From: Nectonema munidae
Taxonomy: Eukaryota > Nematomorpha > Nectonematoida > Nectonematidae
Assembly (NCBI GenBank): GCA_030549495.1
Contig: JAUIRK010000976.1
Coordinates: 62,001-126,000, forward strand
DNA: 64,000 nt
Reading direction: 5' to 3'
The position numbers were made by a program, and so were the translations under genes. Shown piece after piece: positions 28,701-36,002 of this stretch. Below the pieces are notes generated by a model. The model had not been told where the DNA came from and made no database searches. It saw nothing but the letters and a program-made list of their open reading frames with translations. The first letter of the stretch is position 1. Each line of letters starts with the position of its first letter.

Positions 28701-31580
28701 ATAAGAAAAAACAGAGATTAACCAATGCATTCATTAATCAATAGAAGTCGGCAATAAAGTTTTCTCTCTCGAAAAATGCGTGATAAGTTAGAAACCGCTC
28801 CCTAGATAAGTGTCATTGACCAATGTTCTTAGACAAAAGTAGTTTATCCCAATTAGAACTGTTATATAATCGTCGATTGTTCGTATTATCGCCTCCGTAT
28901 TTTCATGCAGTTCTAAAAAGAGGTCCCCTAAGTTGACTTCTGGACAAGATTCAAAAAGTGTAATATATCTTTAATAATAATATTCTTCCCTTTACTGGAA
29001 CCTCTGTCAAGTATATTGGACCAATGAATATCCTTTATTAATAATTGTTTTTTTTTAAATCTATTACATCAATTAATTATAAGAAAGAACCTTTGCAACA
29101 GCTTTGAGGCCTTGACTTCCAACGGGCAAATAGCTATCTCTTTTCACCCACCTAAAAATAGAAAGATTGTATGTAAAATAAGGGCAAATAGTGAAAAGAA
29201 CTTGTAGCAATCCATGTGTATAGATGCTCTGCATATAAACTCATTTTGGGCGTTGGGGGAAAAGCCTATTTCTGTAGAAGTGTTGAAGCCGTTAGCTTGG
29301 GCTCTCGCGTAGATAAAAGGAAAATCGAAAAAGTCTCCGTTATACGTAACGACAATATCCGGCTTAATAGTTCTTATGTGCTCAAAAAATCTTTGTATCA
29401 GCGAATACTAAACAAAACAAATAGATCGATTGATTCTTCAAAAGGGTATTCAAAAGGTACTTCATCTTTTTCATTGAAAATTTTGAACGAGCCTTCAAAA
29501 TCAGGTAAAGGCGTGTACATGAAATCTTCTATATCTTCTGACACAATTTGTCTATTTGTTATTAAAAATCCCTTAAAGCAAAAAAATATAAATTTTCTTC
29601 ATTATTAAGAAATATTGTTAACATTTACTAACTTATTTCAACCGTATTCGTGATTTCATTTCCTCAGTTACGCAGAACGCTATTTTAGACACCCCCCCCC
29701 TCCCTCTTTTTTTAAACTATTGAATATTTTTATAAAATCTAGCGTAAACTTACTAAATAATTGATTGAGAATCTAATGAGGTCATTTATTTTTGTTGAAA
29801 ATCAATTAAACATGTCAAAAAATAATCAAACCTGTCAATCAATGCTAAAAATATAAATTTGAAAATATATTATAAATTTCAGATTTTTTGGGTTGATATT
29901 GACTTAGTTTATTTAATAAACCAACTTTTATGATTAATTCATTCAAAATATTTCACCTATGAGTAAATTAGCTTTCACAGGTGCCTTATTGCCAAACACT
30001 TTTTCTCATTATTTTAAAATAAACTTATCCATACACAGAAAATTTAACATGTTCAATTTGATTTTGAAAATACTTTTTTTCACTCTAGATTTAAATTGCG
30101 GTTAGAGTTTAACTTTTGTTAACTTGTCGTCTGATATTTTTTTATTTTATTATAATTTACACACTTGTTCTTAGAAAAAAATTTCAGACGTAAACAGCAC
30201 AATTAATTGACACTTTTATACACTTTGACACCCTAATTAGAAAAATTGAGTACGGAAATGAAATCAGCATGATTGATTTGGTATAAAAATATATATTTGA
30301 AATATTTTAAATAATCCTTAATAGTAAAAAATGTTTCACTTGGCCTTGATGTACTATTTTGGCAGACGTTAACGTTACTGAAATGTTTGTGCAATGTTTA
30401 AAATGTAGGTATTCAGATAATTTTTCAAAATTTCGATAAATTCAAGAACTCAGGATAAGAAAAAATAGAAAAGCTGAAATATAAAAATTACCTGTTGATC
30501 AATCATATAAGAAATCATCATTATTTGATCATACTGTGAATCGGGAAACTTTAAGGGAAGCTTAGTGGTTTCAATGTCAAATGCTAAGACAATGGGATCC
30601 TAATTTGTAAAAAATGAAATGTATCACGACTTCTATAAAAAAGAAGGGAATACAATATTACAGGCCTAGCTTCCAAATCGTCACGAAGTGTGGCTGAGCT
30701 AGGATTACCGGTCACGGAGTACCAAAGACCAGCAAACAACTTTAGATTGATGGACACACGAACGTGATAGGGAACATCGTATTCGCGAATGTCGAGAACA
30801 CCGCTGAGATTTTTTTCGTACTCATTCTTTTGATGCAAAGAAGCGTATGAAGTTTCATTGCTAAATTTACTAAAAATGTGGAGTATAGAAGGAATGAAAA
30901 CTTGTCAATTCATTTTATCACTTAATGAAGTCTTTATCTGTATCGTAGGTCAACTTTGTCTTAATTGCTTTAATTTTTGGTAGTAACTCATTTTTAACTT
31001 TTAATAGATCATGAGTTGATAAGAAAGATAACTTGATATACGTGGATAGAAATCCAGTTAAATGTTGTGGTTGCTAAAAAATAAATAAATGTTAAGAAGT
31101 TATTAAATTAAAAGCATACAAGGTGGAAAAACGATTTTTAAATCTTCTTTCTTCTCAATTTCAATTTTGTAAAGGTAATTATTGAAACGTTTGCTTAAAT
31201 GAGAAATCAGTTCTTTTGTTGATTCAGGTTTAATTTGCAACAAAAAATATGGTGGATACGCAATTGTTATCTAGGAAAAAATATGAAATTCAGTTTTTAG
31301 GTTGCAAAACAAAAGAACTCACCTTAAATTTTTTTCCATTATCTTCGAGAAAATAATAATCAACTCCGTTGACCAACTGGTTTTTTTCATTTAAGAACTC
31401 GGTCTTAATTGTAAAAATTTATGTGTAACAGCGTTAATTAAATAGGAAGTTACTGAGTGCATATTGATGAGCCAGCCAATCCTTTCTCTCGAGTCTTTAT
31501 GCTCTTCATAACCAAACTTCTCATCCAGGGCTTGATTTGTGTAGTAATCTGAAATGCTTTTTTCATTTTTGAATTCATTC
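2131..31580 (-). CDS. POLE: DNA polymerase epsilon catalytic subunit (partial, 29 exons located)
   Basis: Catalytic subunit of the leading-strand replicative polymerase: B-family DNA synthesis plus 3'-5' proofreading, nuclear. Located exons 5' to 3' on the minus strand: 31580-31454, 31403-31323, 31270-31133, 31073-30922, 30869-30662, 30599-30492, 29571-29461, 29407-29202, 29151-29091, 27548-27363, 27309-27097, 24151-24044, 23983-23855, 22526-22274, 22214-22112, 20388-20105, 17661-17516, 17461-17304, 14872-14677, 14050-13925, 13875-13594, 13536-13402, 12567-12457, 9148-8924, 6607-6374, 4551-4320, 3892-3690, 3196-2921, 2309-2131. All have GT/AG borders and matching phases, giving about 4,971 nt (about 1,657 residues) against about 2,290 in animal POLE. 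Exo I (FDIETTKLP), Exo II ([11 protein letters not shown]), Exo III ([13 protein letters not shown]), motif A ([11 protein letters not shown]), motif B ([18 protein letters not shown]) and motif C ([10 protein letters not shown]) are intact, so the gene looks functional. The initiator exon is not found, and roughly 600 C-terminal residues lie left of base 1. Confidence 0.96.
2921..3196 (-). CDS. POLE: POLE located exon 28
   Basis: Reads [35 protein letters not shown] and [19 protein letters not shown], matching the family's ARRM-RHYLNLD block. 92 residues, phase 0; a GTAATT donor follows ILQ. Confidence 0.93.
3350..3538 (-). repeat. tRNA-derived SINE-like element
   Basis: On the minus strand an A-box-like TTGGCTTAGTG is followed, at tRNA spacing, by a B-box-like GGTTCGGTTCC (about 3470-3538), then about 120 nt of unrelated body sequence. 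It lies in the intron between POLE exons 27 and 28. No cloverleaf with a clear anticodon is apparent, so a retroposon head is more likely than a tRNA gene. Element ends are approximate. Confidence 0.5.
3690..3892 (-). CDS. POLE: POLE located exon 27
   Basis: Reads [20 protein letters not shown] and [16 protein letters not shown], ending DKDVTFE on a GTATTT donor. This corresponds to the family block around the VFVLDTVR motif. It begins with two nucleotides completing the split glutamate codon from exon 26. Confidence 0.92.
4320..4551 (-). CDS. POLE: POLE located exon 26
   Basis: Reads [20 protein letters not shown] and [20 protein letters not shown], ending VSNYIKS plus one nucleotide. I chose the GTATTT donor at 4319 over the nearer GTCAGT because only the former keeps phase with the next exon, whose other phase opens on a stop. 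Confidence 0.92.
4552..6373. other. POLE intron without recognisable content
   Basis: AT-rich; short frames only, none resembling a protein. No repeat structure seen by eye. Confidence 0.5.
6374..6607 (-). CDS. POLE: POLE located exon 25: inactive polymerase module
   Basis: Reads [19 protein letters not shown], then [26 protein letters not shown] and [11 protein letters not shown]. This is the strongly conserved entry to the catalytically dead second polymerase half, which is structural in the holoenzyme. 78 residues, phase 0. The donor GTTTGA is weak but is confirmed by the continuing homology in the next exon. Confidence 0.94.
6608..8923. other. POLE intron without recognisable content
   Basis: AT-rich intron; several frames of 65-95 codons look like chance openings of low-complexity composition. 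Confidence 0.5.
8924..9148 (-). CDS. POLE: POLE located exon 24
   Basis: Reads [20 protein letters not shown], a basic helix-forming block seen in POLE as WL-FQK-KW, and ends KTWQVIQ on a canonical GTAAAA donor. 75 residues, phase 0 at both ends. The acceptor is CTTGTAG at 9149-9155; the overlapping open frame further upstream is intronic. Confidence 0.93.
9766..11401 (+). mobile_element. Degraded hAT-type transposase remnant, interrupted
   Basis: Two plus-strand coding fragments within one POLE intron. 9766-10053 encodes about 95 residues with a BED-finger-like start, [19 protein letters not shown] and a later LKHDVKRNH (C-x2-C ... H-x4-H spacing). 11153-11401 encodes [19 protein letters not shown], the C-terminal dimerisation signature of hAT transposases. 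The catalytic middle is missing or decayed, and the gap is largely occupied by another element (10393-11131). Outer terminal repeats were not identified. Confidence 0.65.
10393..11131. mobile_element. Probable non-autonomous element inside the hAT remnant
   Basis: Ends carry inverted copies of AGTAGGGCA-TTAAA: AGTAGGGCAGTTAAA at the left, and TTTAAATGCCCTACT at the right. A similar TAAGTAGGGACAAC occurs at about 10285. The interior is AT-rich and non-coding. No target duplication could be matched, so the exact boundaries are tentative. Confidence 0.4.
12096..12111. repeat. Poly-C tract
   Basis: An uninterrupted run of about 16 cytosines in otherwise AT-rich intron sequence. Similar tracts occur at about 29691, 62406 and 63713. 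Confidence 0.8.
12457..12567 (-). CDS. POLE: POLE located exon 23: linker region
   Basis: A 111-nt phase-0 exon bounded by TTTTCTAG and GTATTT on the minus strand. It codes for a poorly conserved serine-rich linker ending [13 protein letters not shown], matching the family's PWQE-I/L-LG block between the catalytic half and the second, inactive polymerase module. Too short to show as a long reading frame. Confidence 0.88.
13402..14872 (-). CDS. POLE: POLE located exons 19-22: thumb and end of the catalytic module
   Basis: Exon 19 (14872-14677): [20 protein letters not shown] to [10 protein letters not shown]. Exon 20 (14050-13925): [20 protein letters not shown] and [18 protein letters not shown]. 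Exon 21 (13875-13594): [40 protein letters not shown] and [11 protein letters not shown]. Exon 22 (13536-13402): [20 protein letters not shown]. The exon 20/21 intron is only 49 nt (13876-13924). It was placed because FLGDQM is the conserved continuation of RLAE, although an open frame reads through the intron. Confidence 0.95.
14948..15071. mobile_element. piggyBac-type MITE
   Basis: A 124-bp element in a POLE intron. Terminal inverted repeats CCCTTTGAGGATTAG / CTGATCCTCAAAGGG are flanked by TTAG on the left and TTAA on the right, the second being the canonical piggyBac target. An inner inverted repeat (AATAATCGTCTGCTT / AAGCAGACGATTATT) lies inside the terminal repeats. No coding capacity. 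Confidence 0.7.
15080..16850 (-). mobile_element. Degraded LINE (reverse transcriptase domain)
   Basis: Minus-strand reverse-transcriptase blocks in order: [65 protein letters not shown] and [11 protein letters not shown], where the usual YADD has become YADH. Many frame breaks. The 3' end appears to be an AATAAATTTCTTTC-type tail near 15080, shared with the LINE at 58.0-59.6 kb. Jockey/CR1-like family by motif style (inference). Lies in the POLE intron between exons 18 and 19. Confidence 0.7.
17304..17661 (-). CDS. POLE: POLE located exons 17-18: polymerase motif C
   Basis: Exon 17 (17661-17516) reads [20 protein letters not shown] and contains motif C with its two aspartates. Exon 18 (17461-17304) reads [17 protein letters not shown] and [21 protein letters not shown] 54-nt intron separates them. 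Exon 18 ends on AG, completed by A of exon 19 to give the arginine in [10 protein letters not shown]. Confidence 0.95.
18370..19790 (+). mobile_element. Degraded LINE, second family
   Basis: Plus-strand fragments read, in order, [77 protein letters not shown] (YADD changed to YAED), [14 protein letters not shown], and finally [20 protein letters not shown] and [10 protein letters not shown]. This is the reverse-transcriptase-to-C-terminus order of a non-LTR element of a different family from those at 15-17 and 58-59 kb. Heavily broken. Inserted in sense opposite to POLE, in its intron 16-17. Confidence 0.75.
20105..20388 (-). CDS. POLE: POLE located exon 16: polymerase motif B
   Basis: Starts on a split arginine codon, reads [19 protein letters not shown], and then the fingers motif [20 protein letters not shown] and [19 protein letters not shown]. 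Ends with one nucleotide that joins exon 17 to make the glycine of GRPLELDTD. Introns on both sides are kilobase-sized. Confidence 0.96.
20389..22111. other. POLE intron without recognisable content
   Basis: Very AT-rich. Open frames at 21223-21582 (minus) and 21681-21887 (minus) are hydrophobic or lysine-rich by composition and match nothing I recognise. Confidence 0.5.
22112..22526 (-). CDS. POLE: POLE located exons 14-15: iron-sulfur CysX region
   Basis: Exon 14 (22526-22274) begins PYSIVNDN and carries the cysteine cluster [14 protein letters not shown] (C-x2-C-x8-C) followed by [11 protein letters not shown]. Exon 15 (22214-22112) holds [16 protein letters not shown] and the fourth expected cysteine in [12 protein letters not shown]. 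In yeast Pol2 these cysteines bind a 4Fe-4S cluster near the active site (family knowledge). The separating intron is 59 nt, and the split codon (G+AT) rebuilds an aspartate. Confidence 0.95.
22527..23854. other. POLE intron without recognisable content
   Basis: AT-rich with short frames only; no element ends or repeats seen. Confidence 0.5.
23855..24151 (-). CDS. POLE: POLE located exons 12-13: polymerase motif A
   Basis: Exon 12 (24151-24044) reads [20 protein letters not shown] onward. Exon 13 (23983-23855) holds catalytic motif [19 protein letters not shown], whose aspartate binds the catalytic metal. A 60-nt intron separates them; both exons are phase 0. Neither is visible as a long open frame, so they were found by translating between splice sites. 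Confidence 0.95.
24901..24948 (-). ncRNA. Hammerhead-ribozyme-like core
   Basis: On the minus strand CTGATGA is followed by a 4-bp hairpin, GACC-GGAGT-GGTC, and then GAAA: the conserved hammerhead core layout (CUGAUGA, stem II, GAAA). A possible stem I is TTCA ... TGAA just upstream. One extra U sits between CUGAUGA and stem II, and stem III pairs only weakly, so activity is doubtful. Such motifs are known from Penelope-like and other retroelements; no accompanying reverse transcriptase is visible here. Confidence 0.35.
25616..25983. repeat. hAT-like end running into homopolymer low-complexity block
   Basis: Starts with CAGTGGTTCCCACC, the terminal style of hAT elements, preceded by CTTTAGAG. 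After about 65 bp it dissolves into roughly 290 bases of almost pure T/A runs, ending in a G-rich block. CTCTAGAG follows, a 7/8 match to the left flank, as a target duplication would be. The homopolymer block looks like a real low-complexity tract made worse by sequencing or consensus error. Confidence 0.45.
25992..26932. mobile_element. Non-autonomous hAT-type element
   Basis: Terminal inverted repeats CAGTCTTTCTCAACC at the left and, read inwards from the right, CAGAGATTCTCAATG. Both ends continue into GGACCA-rich subterminal sequence, a common hAT arrangement. 941 bp. Flanks CTCTAGAG / CTCTATCT match only in part. The 128-codon frame inside (26446-26832) does not resemble a transposase. 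Confidence 0.55.
27097..27548 (-). CDS. POLE: POLE located exons 10-11: Exo III
   Basis: Exon 10 (27548-27363) contains the Exo III aspartate and tyrosine in [13 protein letters not shown], then [19 protein letters not shown]. Exon 11 (27309-27097) has [20 protein letters not shown] and [20 protein letters not shown], which bridge to the polymerase domain. The intron between them is 53 nt. Both ends are phase 0. A LINE tail lies directly behind the exon 10 acceptor, starting about 20-40 nt into the intron. Confidence 0.96.
27565..27785 (+). mobile_element. 5'-truncated LINE tail
   Basis: Plus-strand [20 protein letters not shown], then [17 protein letters not shown], is the C-terminal tail of a non-LTR element (GRP--W-DVVKEDM...WRRL style). 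It ends in a short (GAT)n tract at about 27771-27782. Only the last 220 bases are present. It lies in the intron directly 5' of POLE exon 10. Confidence 0.7.
27786..29090. other. POLE intron without recognisable content
   Basis: AT-rich; nothing recognised beyond the LINE tail to its left. Confidence 0.5.
29091..31580 (-). CDS. POLE: POLE located exons 1-9: N-terminal domain and Exo I/Exo II
   Basis: Nine exons separated by introns of only 50-62 nt, except the 920-nt intron at 29572-30491. The first located exon carries [11 protein letters not shown], the early conserved block of the family, and begins with one nucleotide that completes a codon, so at least one upstream exon exists. Exon 3 ends at DLKI on a GTTTTT donor, the only phase-consistent choice. 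Exon 5 has [15 protein letters not shown]; exon 6 the Exo I acid pair in FDIETTKLP; exon 7 [17 protein letters not shown]; exon 8 the Exo II aspartate in [11 protein letters not shown] and ends on IHMDCYK; exon 9 is [20 protein letters not shown]. The plus-strand reading frame across exons 7-8 is only the antisense of this coding sequence. Confidence 0.95.
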
Positions 31581-32800
31581 CTAAAAAAACCTCAATAAAA
31601 AGCTTTTTAAAATTTAAACTCAAAAATTGATAATGTGAAATGAAGCATTTAACACTTCAAAAACTTTTGAAAACAAATCGCCCACACTTATCTCTATTTT
31701 ATTGGGAATTTTATCTCAAAAAAGATTGAATGTCTTCCTCGAATGTGAGCACCGGAAAACCCACCCTACTCAGGATGAAACCCTTTTCTTTCTTTAACAT
31801 GCCATAGAGTGATAAAAAAATAAAAAAAGGGATTTATAAAAAAGGCTCAATCTCAAAAGAAAGAAGAGTAGGAAGAAATGTGAATGGAAGTAGAAGCTAG
31901 ACCAACTGCTGGGTCAACTCTCAAAAGCAGGGAGAAATCGGTCTAGAAGGGCCACTCAGACCAAGCGCTACTGGTCTACTATAAAGAAAACCTTTCCTTA
32001 AAGGAAAAGATCCCAAAATTTCATAAGTGGGAAAAGAAAGTTTTCCAAGAAAAAATGAGAAAAAATTCTCACTAGTGGGAAGAAAAAACGTGAAGAAACG
32101 ACGCCTCAAATCATGTTTTATTTTTGTTTATGAATAAAAGATATATGGACAAACCCAGCTGCTACTGTGGGTCAGCTAAGGTAGGGTCTATTTTTACGGA
32201 GTTTTTCAAGGTTAATGAATACAACAAATCACATGTTAAAAAAAATCACGCATATCTTAAGTTGAATCATCAGAATTTTAATAAGTGGTTACCACAGAAA
32301 GCCATTATTTTGGGCAAAAAATGATGATACCGTAATTTTTTTATGGAAAGTAAAAAATTCTAAAAATGTGTGTTAATGAGTTGCATTAAGTTGCGTCCAA
32401 CGTTAAAGTACAAAAAAACTAAATTACAAGCTGGAAATTAGCCTTATTGAATGAGTACGTGCACACAAACTTTCATATACCTTGCAAAATTGTCTATTAT
32501 GCACCACAAGCATATTTACATACGCACAGTGTTTCTAAAAAGGACAGCAAAAAAATTAGCCTTTTAGTAAGTTTAGGGAATAGATAATCTTTCTAGCAAT
32601 CAATAGTGTAACTTATCAAATTAATTATCTGATTTTGAAAATCAATATTGTCACTATTGAGATCAAAATATAATTTTAAATGAATTTTCGATTTTTGTCG
32701 CTGGTATTAATACTTATAAAATACAACCAAAAATCTGTTATAAATCACTTAAAATTGAAAATATAATAGAAAAAAAGGTTTTAAAATTAGTACACTAATG
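31581..32800. other. Upstream of the first located POLE exon
   Basis: Should contain or lead to the missing POLE initiator exon and promoter, but I found no ATG exon on the minus strand that ends in the needed phase (two leftover nucleotides). 31855-32110 is noticeably less AT-rich than its surroundings. Confidence 0.4.
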
Positions 32801-32808
32801 TAGACATT

Positions 32809-33172
32809 TATTATAATAAAATTCTAATTTATTTGTTGGTAGGTAAAATTATAGGATAATTTCAATAAGGTCAGAGACTTGTTGCATCAAAATTAGTAAC
32901 GTTTGTTTAGGTTACGGATAAAGATACAACTCTTATGGTTTACCAAACTAGTTTTATCAATAATACCTAGACTAGACTAAATATCTGTATTGACTGTCTA
33001 CATATGTGAACATTTGTTATAATAAAATTATAATTTATTTGTAGGTTAAAGGTAAAATTAAGGATAATTTCACTAAGGTCAGAGACTTGTTGCATTAAAA
33101 TTAGCAACGTTTGTTTAGGTTACGGATAAAGTTAGAAATCTTATTTTTATCAATTATACCTAGACTTTATAG
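32809..33172. repeat. Imperfect tandem duplication, about 200-bp period
   Basis: Two diverged copies (about 32809-32990 and 33017-33172) share TTATAATAAAATT, GGTCAGAGACTTGTTGCAT and AACGTTTGTTTAGGTTACGG in the same order. Non-coding. Confidence 0.75.
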
Positions 33173-34281
33173 TTAAAATCTAAAAGAGTCTAGAAAGAAA
33201 GAAAAGCTAAAATGAAGAAAAGTAGTCAAGCACAACATTTAAATGAAACAAATATATATTCAATTTCAGAATAAATAATTTTTATAAGGCCTTAATCAAC
33301 AATTAACAAATCATATTTTTGAAATATAAAAATAACATTTTAAAATCTTAGTGGGAAACAAAATGTTGGAATAAATAATGTAGCAAAATAAATTATTTTT
33401 GATTAAAAAAATAAAGTTTTGTTTGAAATTAAGATATCTTATAAATAAAGAAAGCTTACAATAATTAAATTTACCACTTCTATAAATCACGTCAGGCCTA
33501 TAATAATAAAGTATATAAATATTCACTTATATATAAATATATATATATATATATTAAAACTCAAACTTCTATAAATAAATTCTGGCCTAAATGTGTTTTA
33601 TTAGCATTCTCAAAAAATTTTGAAAAAGTGGTTCTAAATAAAATGTTGAAATTTCTAGAACACTTTTCATTATAAATGCCTCATCAATTTCCTTTTTTCT
33701 TTAAAAAATCCTCTGAATTAGCTCTTATTAGTTTCCTACAGGACATAACTCTGAATCATTTTTCGCCCTTCTTATGCACATTTCTTGATTTATTTAATAC
33801 TTTTAGAACATATACTTTTACAATTTATACAAAATAAGCTTTAGATCATATATTTATAACTGGTTAAAAGCTTATATTTGCAGAAAAACTTCTTTTATTT
33901 TTATAATGGTTTGCAATCTAAAGTTTTTATACAAATAGCGGCGTTCCTCAGTGTTCAATATTGGGCCCAATTTTATTCATTCTTTACATAAATGACCTTG
34001 TATATCAATTAGCTAACATTTACTGGTCAAAGATCTATTGTGATAACGTAACATTAAAGTTCAAACTCTCCTCTTCTATTTCTATAAATGATGTAAATAA
34101 GATGTTGTCTGATATTTATATCTGGTAATATCATAATATGATGAGTTTAAGTTTAGAAAAATGCCGTTATATAGTTTTTGCAAAAAAAACATAGATTAGA
34201 GAACTGTCTTATAAAAATTAGAGACTTGGATTTGGGTTTTCGCAAGTTTAAAAACATTGAAAAACTTCATTCAATTTTTAT

Positions 34282-34488
34282 TTCCAAAAATATTTTTTAA
34301 AAAATCAAAAAATATTTATTCTTTTCAAATATATCATTGGCTCCCGTTACTTTTAGTTTCCTATATGTATGATTTGATAAAAATGATTAGAGAGACTAAG
34401 TTTATCTTTTTATTCTAAAAGTAACGGGAGCCAACGATATATTTGAAAAGAATAAATATTTTTTGATTTTTTAAAGAATATTTTTCGA
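34282..34488. repeat. 75-bp inverted repeat (long hairpin)
   Basis: Left arm 34282-34356 and right arm 34414-34488 are reverse complements with about 3 mismatches, around a 57-58-nt spacer. The centre of the arm contains GGCTCCCGTTACTTTTAG. It could be the paired ends of a very small MITE, or simply a foldback. Confidence 0.85.
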
Positions 34489-34966
34489 TTCTTTGATTAC
34501 AGGATTTTTTATTGATTATTATTTGACAAATATATTATTTAATATCGTCCAAATTGCAAAAATATAGGTAATAACTTTCCTAACATCGTATGAGGTATAT
34601 CAAATCTTACATCTAGCAAAATATGAATAGAAAGTTTCATATTTTTTGATTTTTTAGAGAATATTTTCCGATTCTTTGATTACAGAATTTTATTTTGATT
34701 ATTTGACAGATATATTATTTAATATCGTGAAAAAATTGCAAAAATATAGGTAATAACTTATGTAACATCGTCTCCCCGAATGAGGTATATCAAATCTTAC
34801 ATCTAGCAAAATATGAACTGACAGGTTTGAGATGAACCATCGCAGTATATAGGTTGAAGATGAATCATAATAGTATACAGGTATATAGGTATTAACTTAT
34901 GTAGCATCGTCTCTCCGAATGAGGTATATCAAATCTTACATCTAGCAAAATATGAACAGAAAGTTG
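34461..34966. repeat. Tandem repeat, about 183-bp unit
   Basis: Two full units (about 34461-34643 and 34644-34826) and a third partial one (about 34880-34966). Shared blocks include GATTCTTTGATTACAG, ATATAGGTAATAACTT and TGAGGTATATCAAATCTTAC. The first unit overlaps the right arm of the inverted repeat. Confidence 0.8.
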
Positions 34967-35786
34967 AACATTTTCTCCCTAGTATCTCCAACCAACTAAA
35001 CCAACCAACCAATATTGTTTTTATTTTAATAAAAATAGTATACTTATTAAATAAATGTTAGAATTTTGTAAAATGATTTCATGTATGAAATGGTTACACA
35101 CGGTAGCGACTTTGATTAGTCTTTGTGTGGACAAAGCTACACAAACAGTTTTTACTAATTTTTTAAAATAATTTGTAATTTTATGAAATATTTTGATTGT
35201 TATTTAACAACAAACATGTGTACGCTAATAAATTTCTTCTTATATAAATTATTTAGAATTGAATTTTATGAGCAATCTCTCTAGGTTACATCATACGACA
35301 TTATCTGGGCTCACTTCTTGATAAATTAAATAAAAAACTCTTGAAATTCCACAGATTTTTTTGTTTTAACTCTGAATTGGATATTTATGAACTTAACGCT
35401 CTTATGCACTGCACTTTTTTCTATTATTGCACAACAAATTATACTCAGTTTTCGATAATCTTTATTACAAATGAGAAATATCATTCTTACGATACCAGAT
35501 CGAAACACTTGTTACATTTTTCAGAATTAAATCTCCATCCACACTTCATATCACTTATTTACAGAACAAAAAATTCAATGAGTGCTTGAACAATAGTTTC
35601 GATTTTGGTCGCTACTATTTGTTCAAAAAATCTGTTACTCATAAAATAAACAGTACTATAATTCATTAATAATTACATAAACTGATAAAATCGTTTTTTT
35701 TCACTCTAAATACATAAAGCTCATTCTCATAACATGCAATTATATTTTGAATTTTTTTACTTTAAAATTTTCTACCATACTTTTTA

Positions 35787-35988
35787 GAGCCTCATGGTTG
35801 TTAGGGTGTACCTCTCAGCTTAACAGTTGAAGGTCAGGGGTTCGATCCCCAAGGCTCCCAATGCTAAAAAAAAAACAAATTCACAAAAACTGTGATTAAT
35901 CATCTTAAATTTGTAAAAGCCTCATGCCAGCTTTCGAAATCCTTGCATTTTACAAGCTGTGTCAAATAAAACAACAACAACAACAACA
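35787..35988 (+). repeat. tRNA-derived SINE with target duplication
   Basis: Head GAGCCTC ... B box GGGGTTCGATCCCC ... AAGGCTC folds like a tRNA acceptor and T arm. The body ends in a (CAA)n tail. Flanked by the duplication ACCATACTTTTTA (35774-35786 and 35989-36002, the right copy with one extra T). About 202 bp. A second copy starts at 40381. Confidence 0.85.
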
Positions 35989-36002
35989 ACCATACTTTTT
36001 TA

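Larger units (their letters stand above)
33590..35600 (+). mobile_element. Degraded LINE, split by repeat insertion
   Basis: Plus-strand pieces: FEKVVLNKMLKFLEHFSL and SELALISFLQDI (33.6-33.7 kb), PQCSILGPILFILYINDL (about 33945), LSLEKCRYIVFAKK (about 34160), then after an unrelated repeat block (34282-34970) the C-terminal piece YHSYDTRSKHLLHFSELNLH (35.5 kb). Order fits one Jockey/CR1-like element with many breaks, interrupted by the inverted/tandem repeat. Confidence 0.65.

Noticed and set aside
29216-29608. 130-codon plus-strand open frame
   Set aside because: Antisense of POLE exons 7 and 8; the opposite strand carries clear exonuclease motifs and splice sites.
34461-34966. CRISPR-like array
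   Set aside because: 183-bp tandem units without short uniform repeats or unique spacers, in a eukaryotic genome.
35787-35860. tRNA gene on the plus strand
   Set aside because: Flanked by a target duplication and repeated at 40381 with the same body, hence a SINE.
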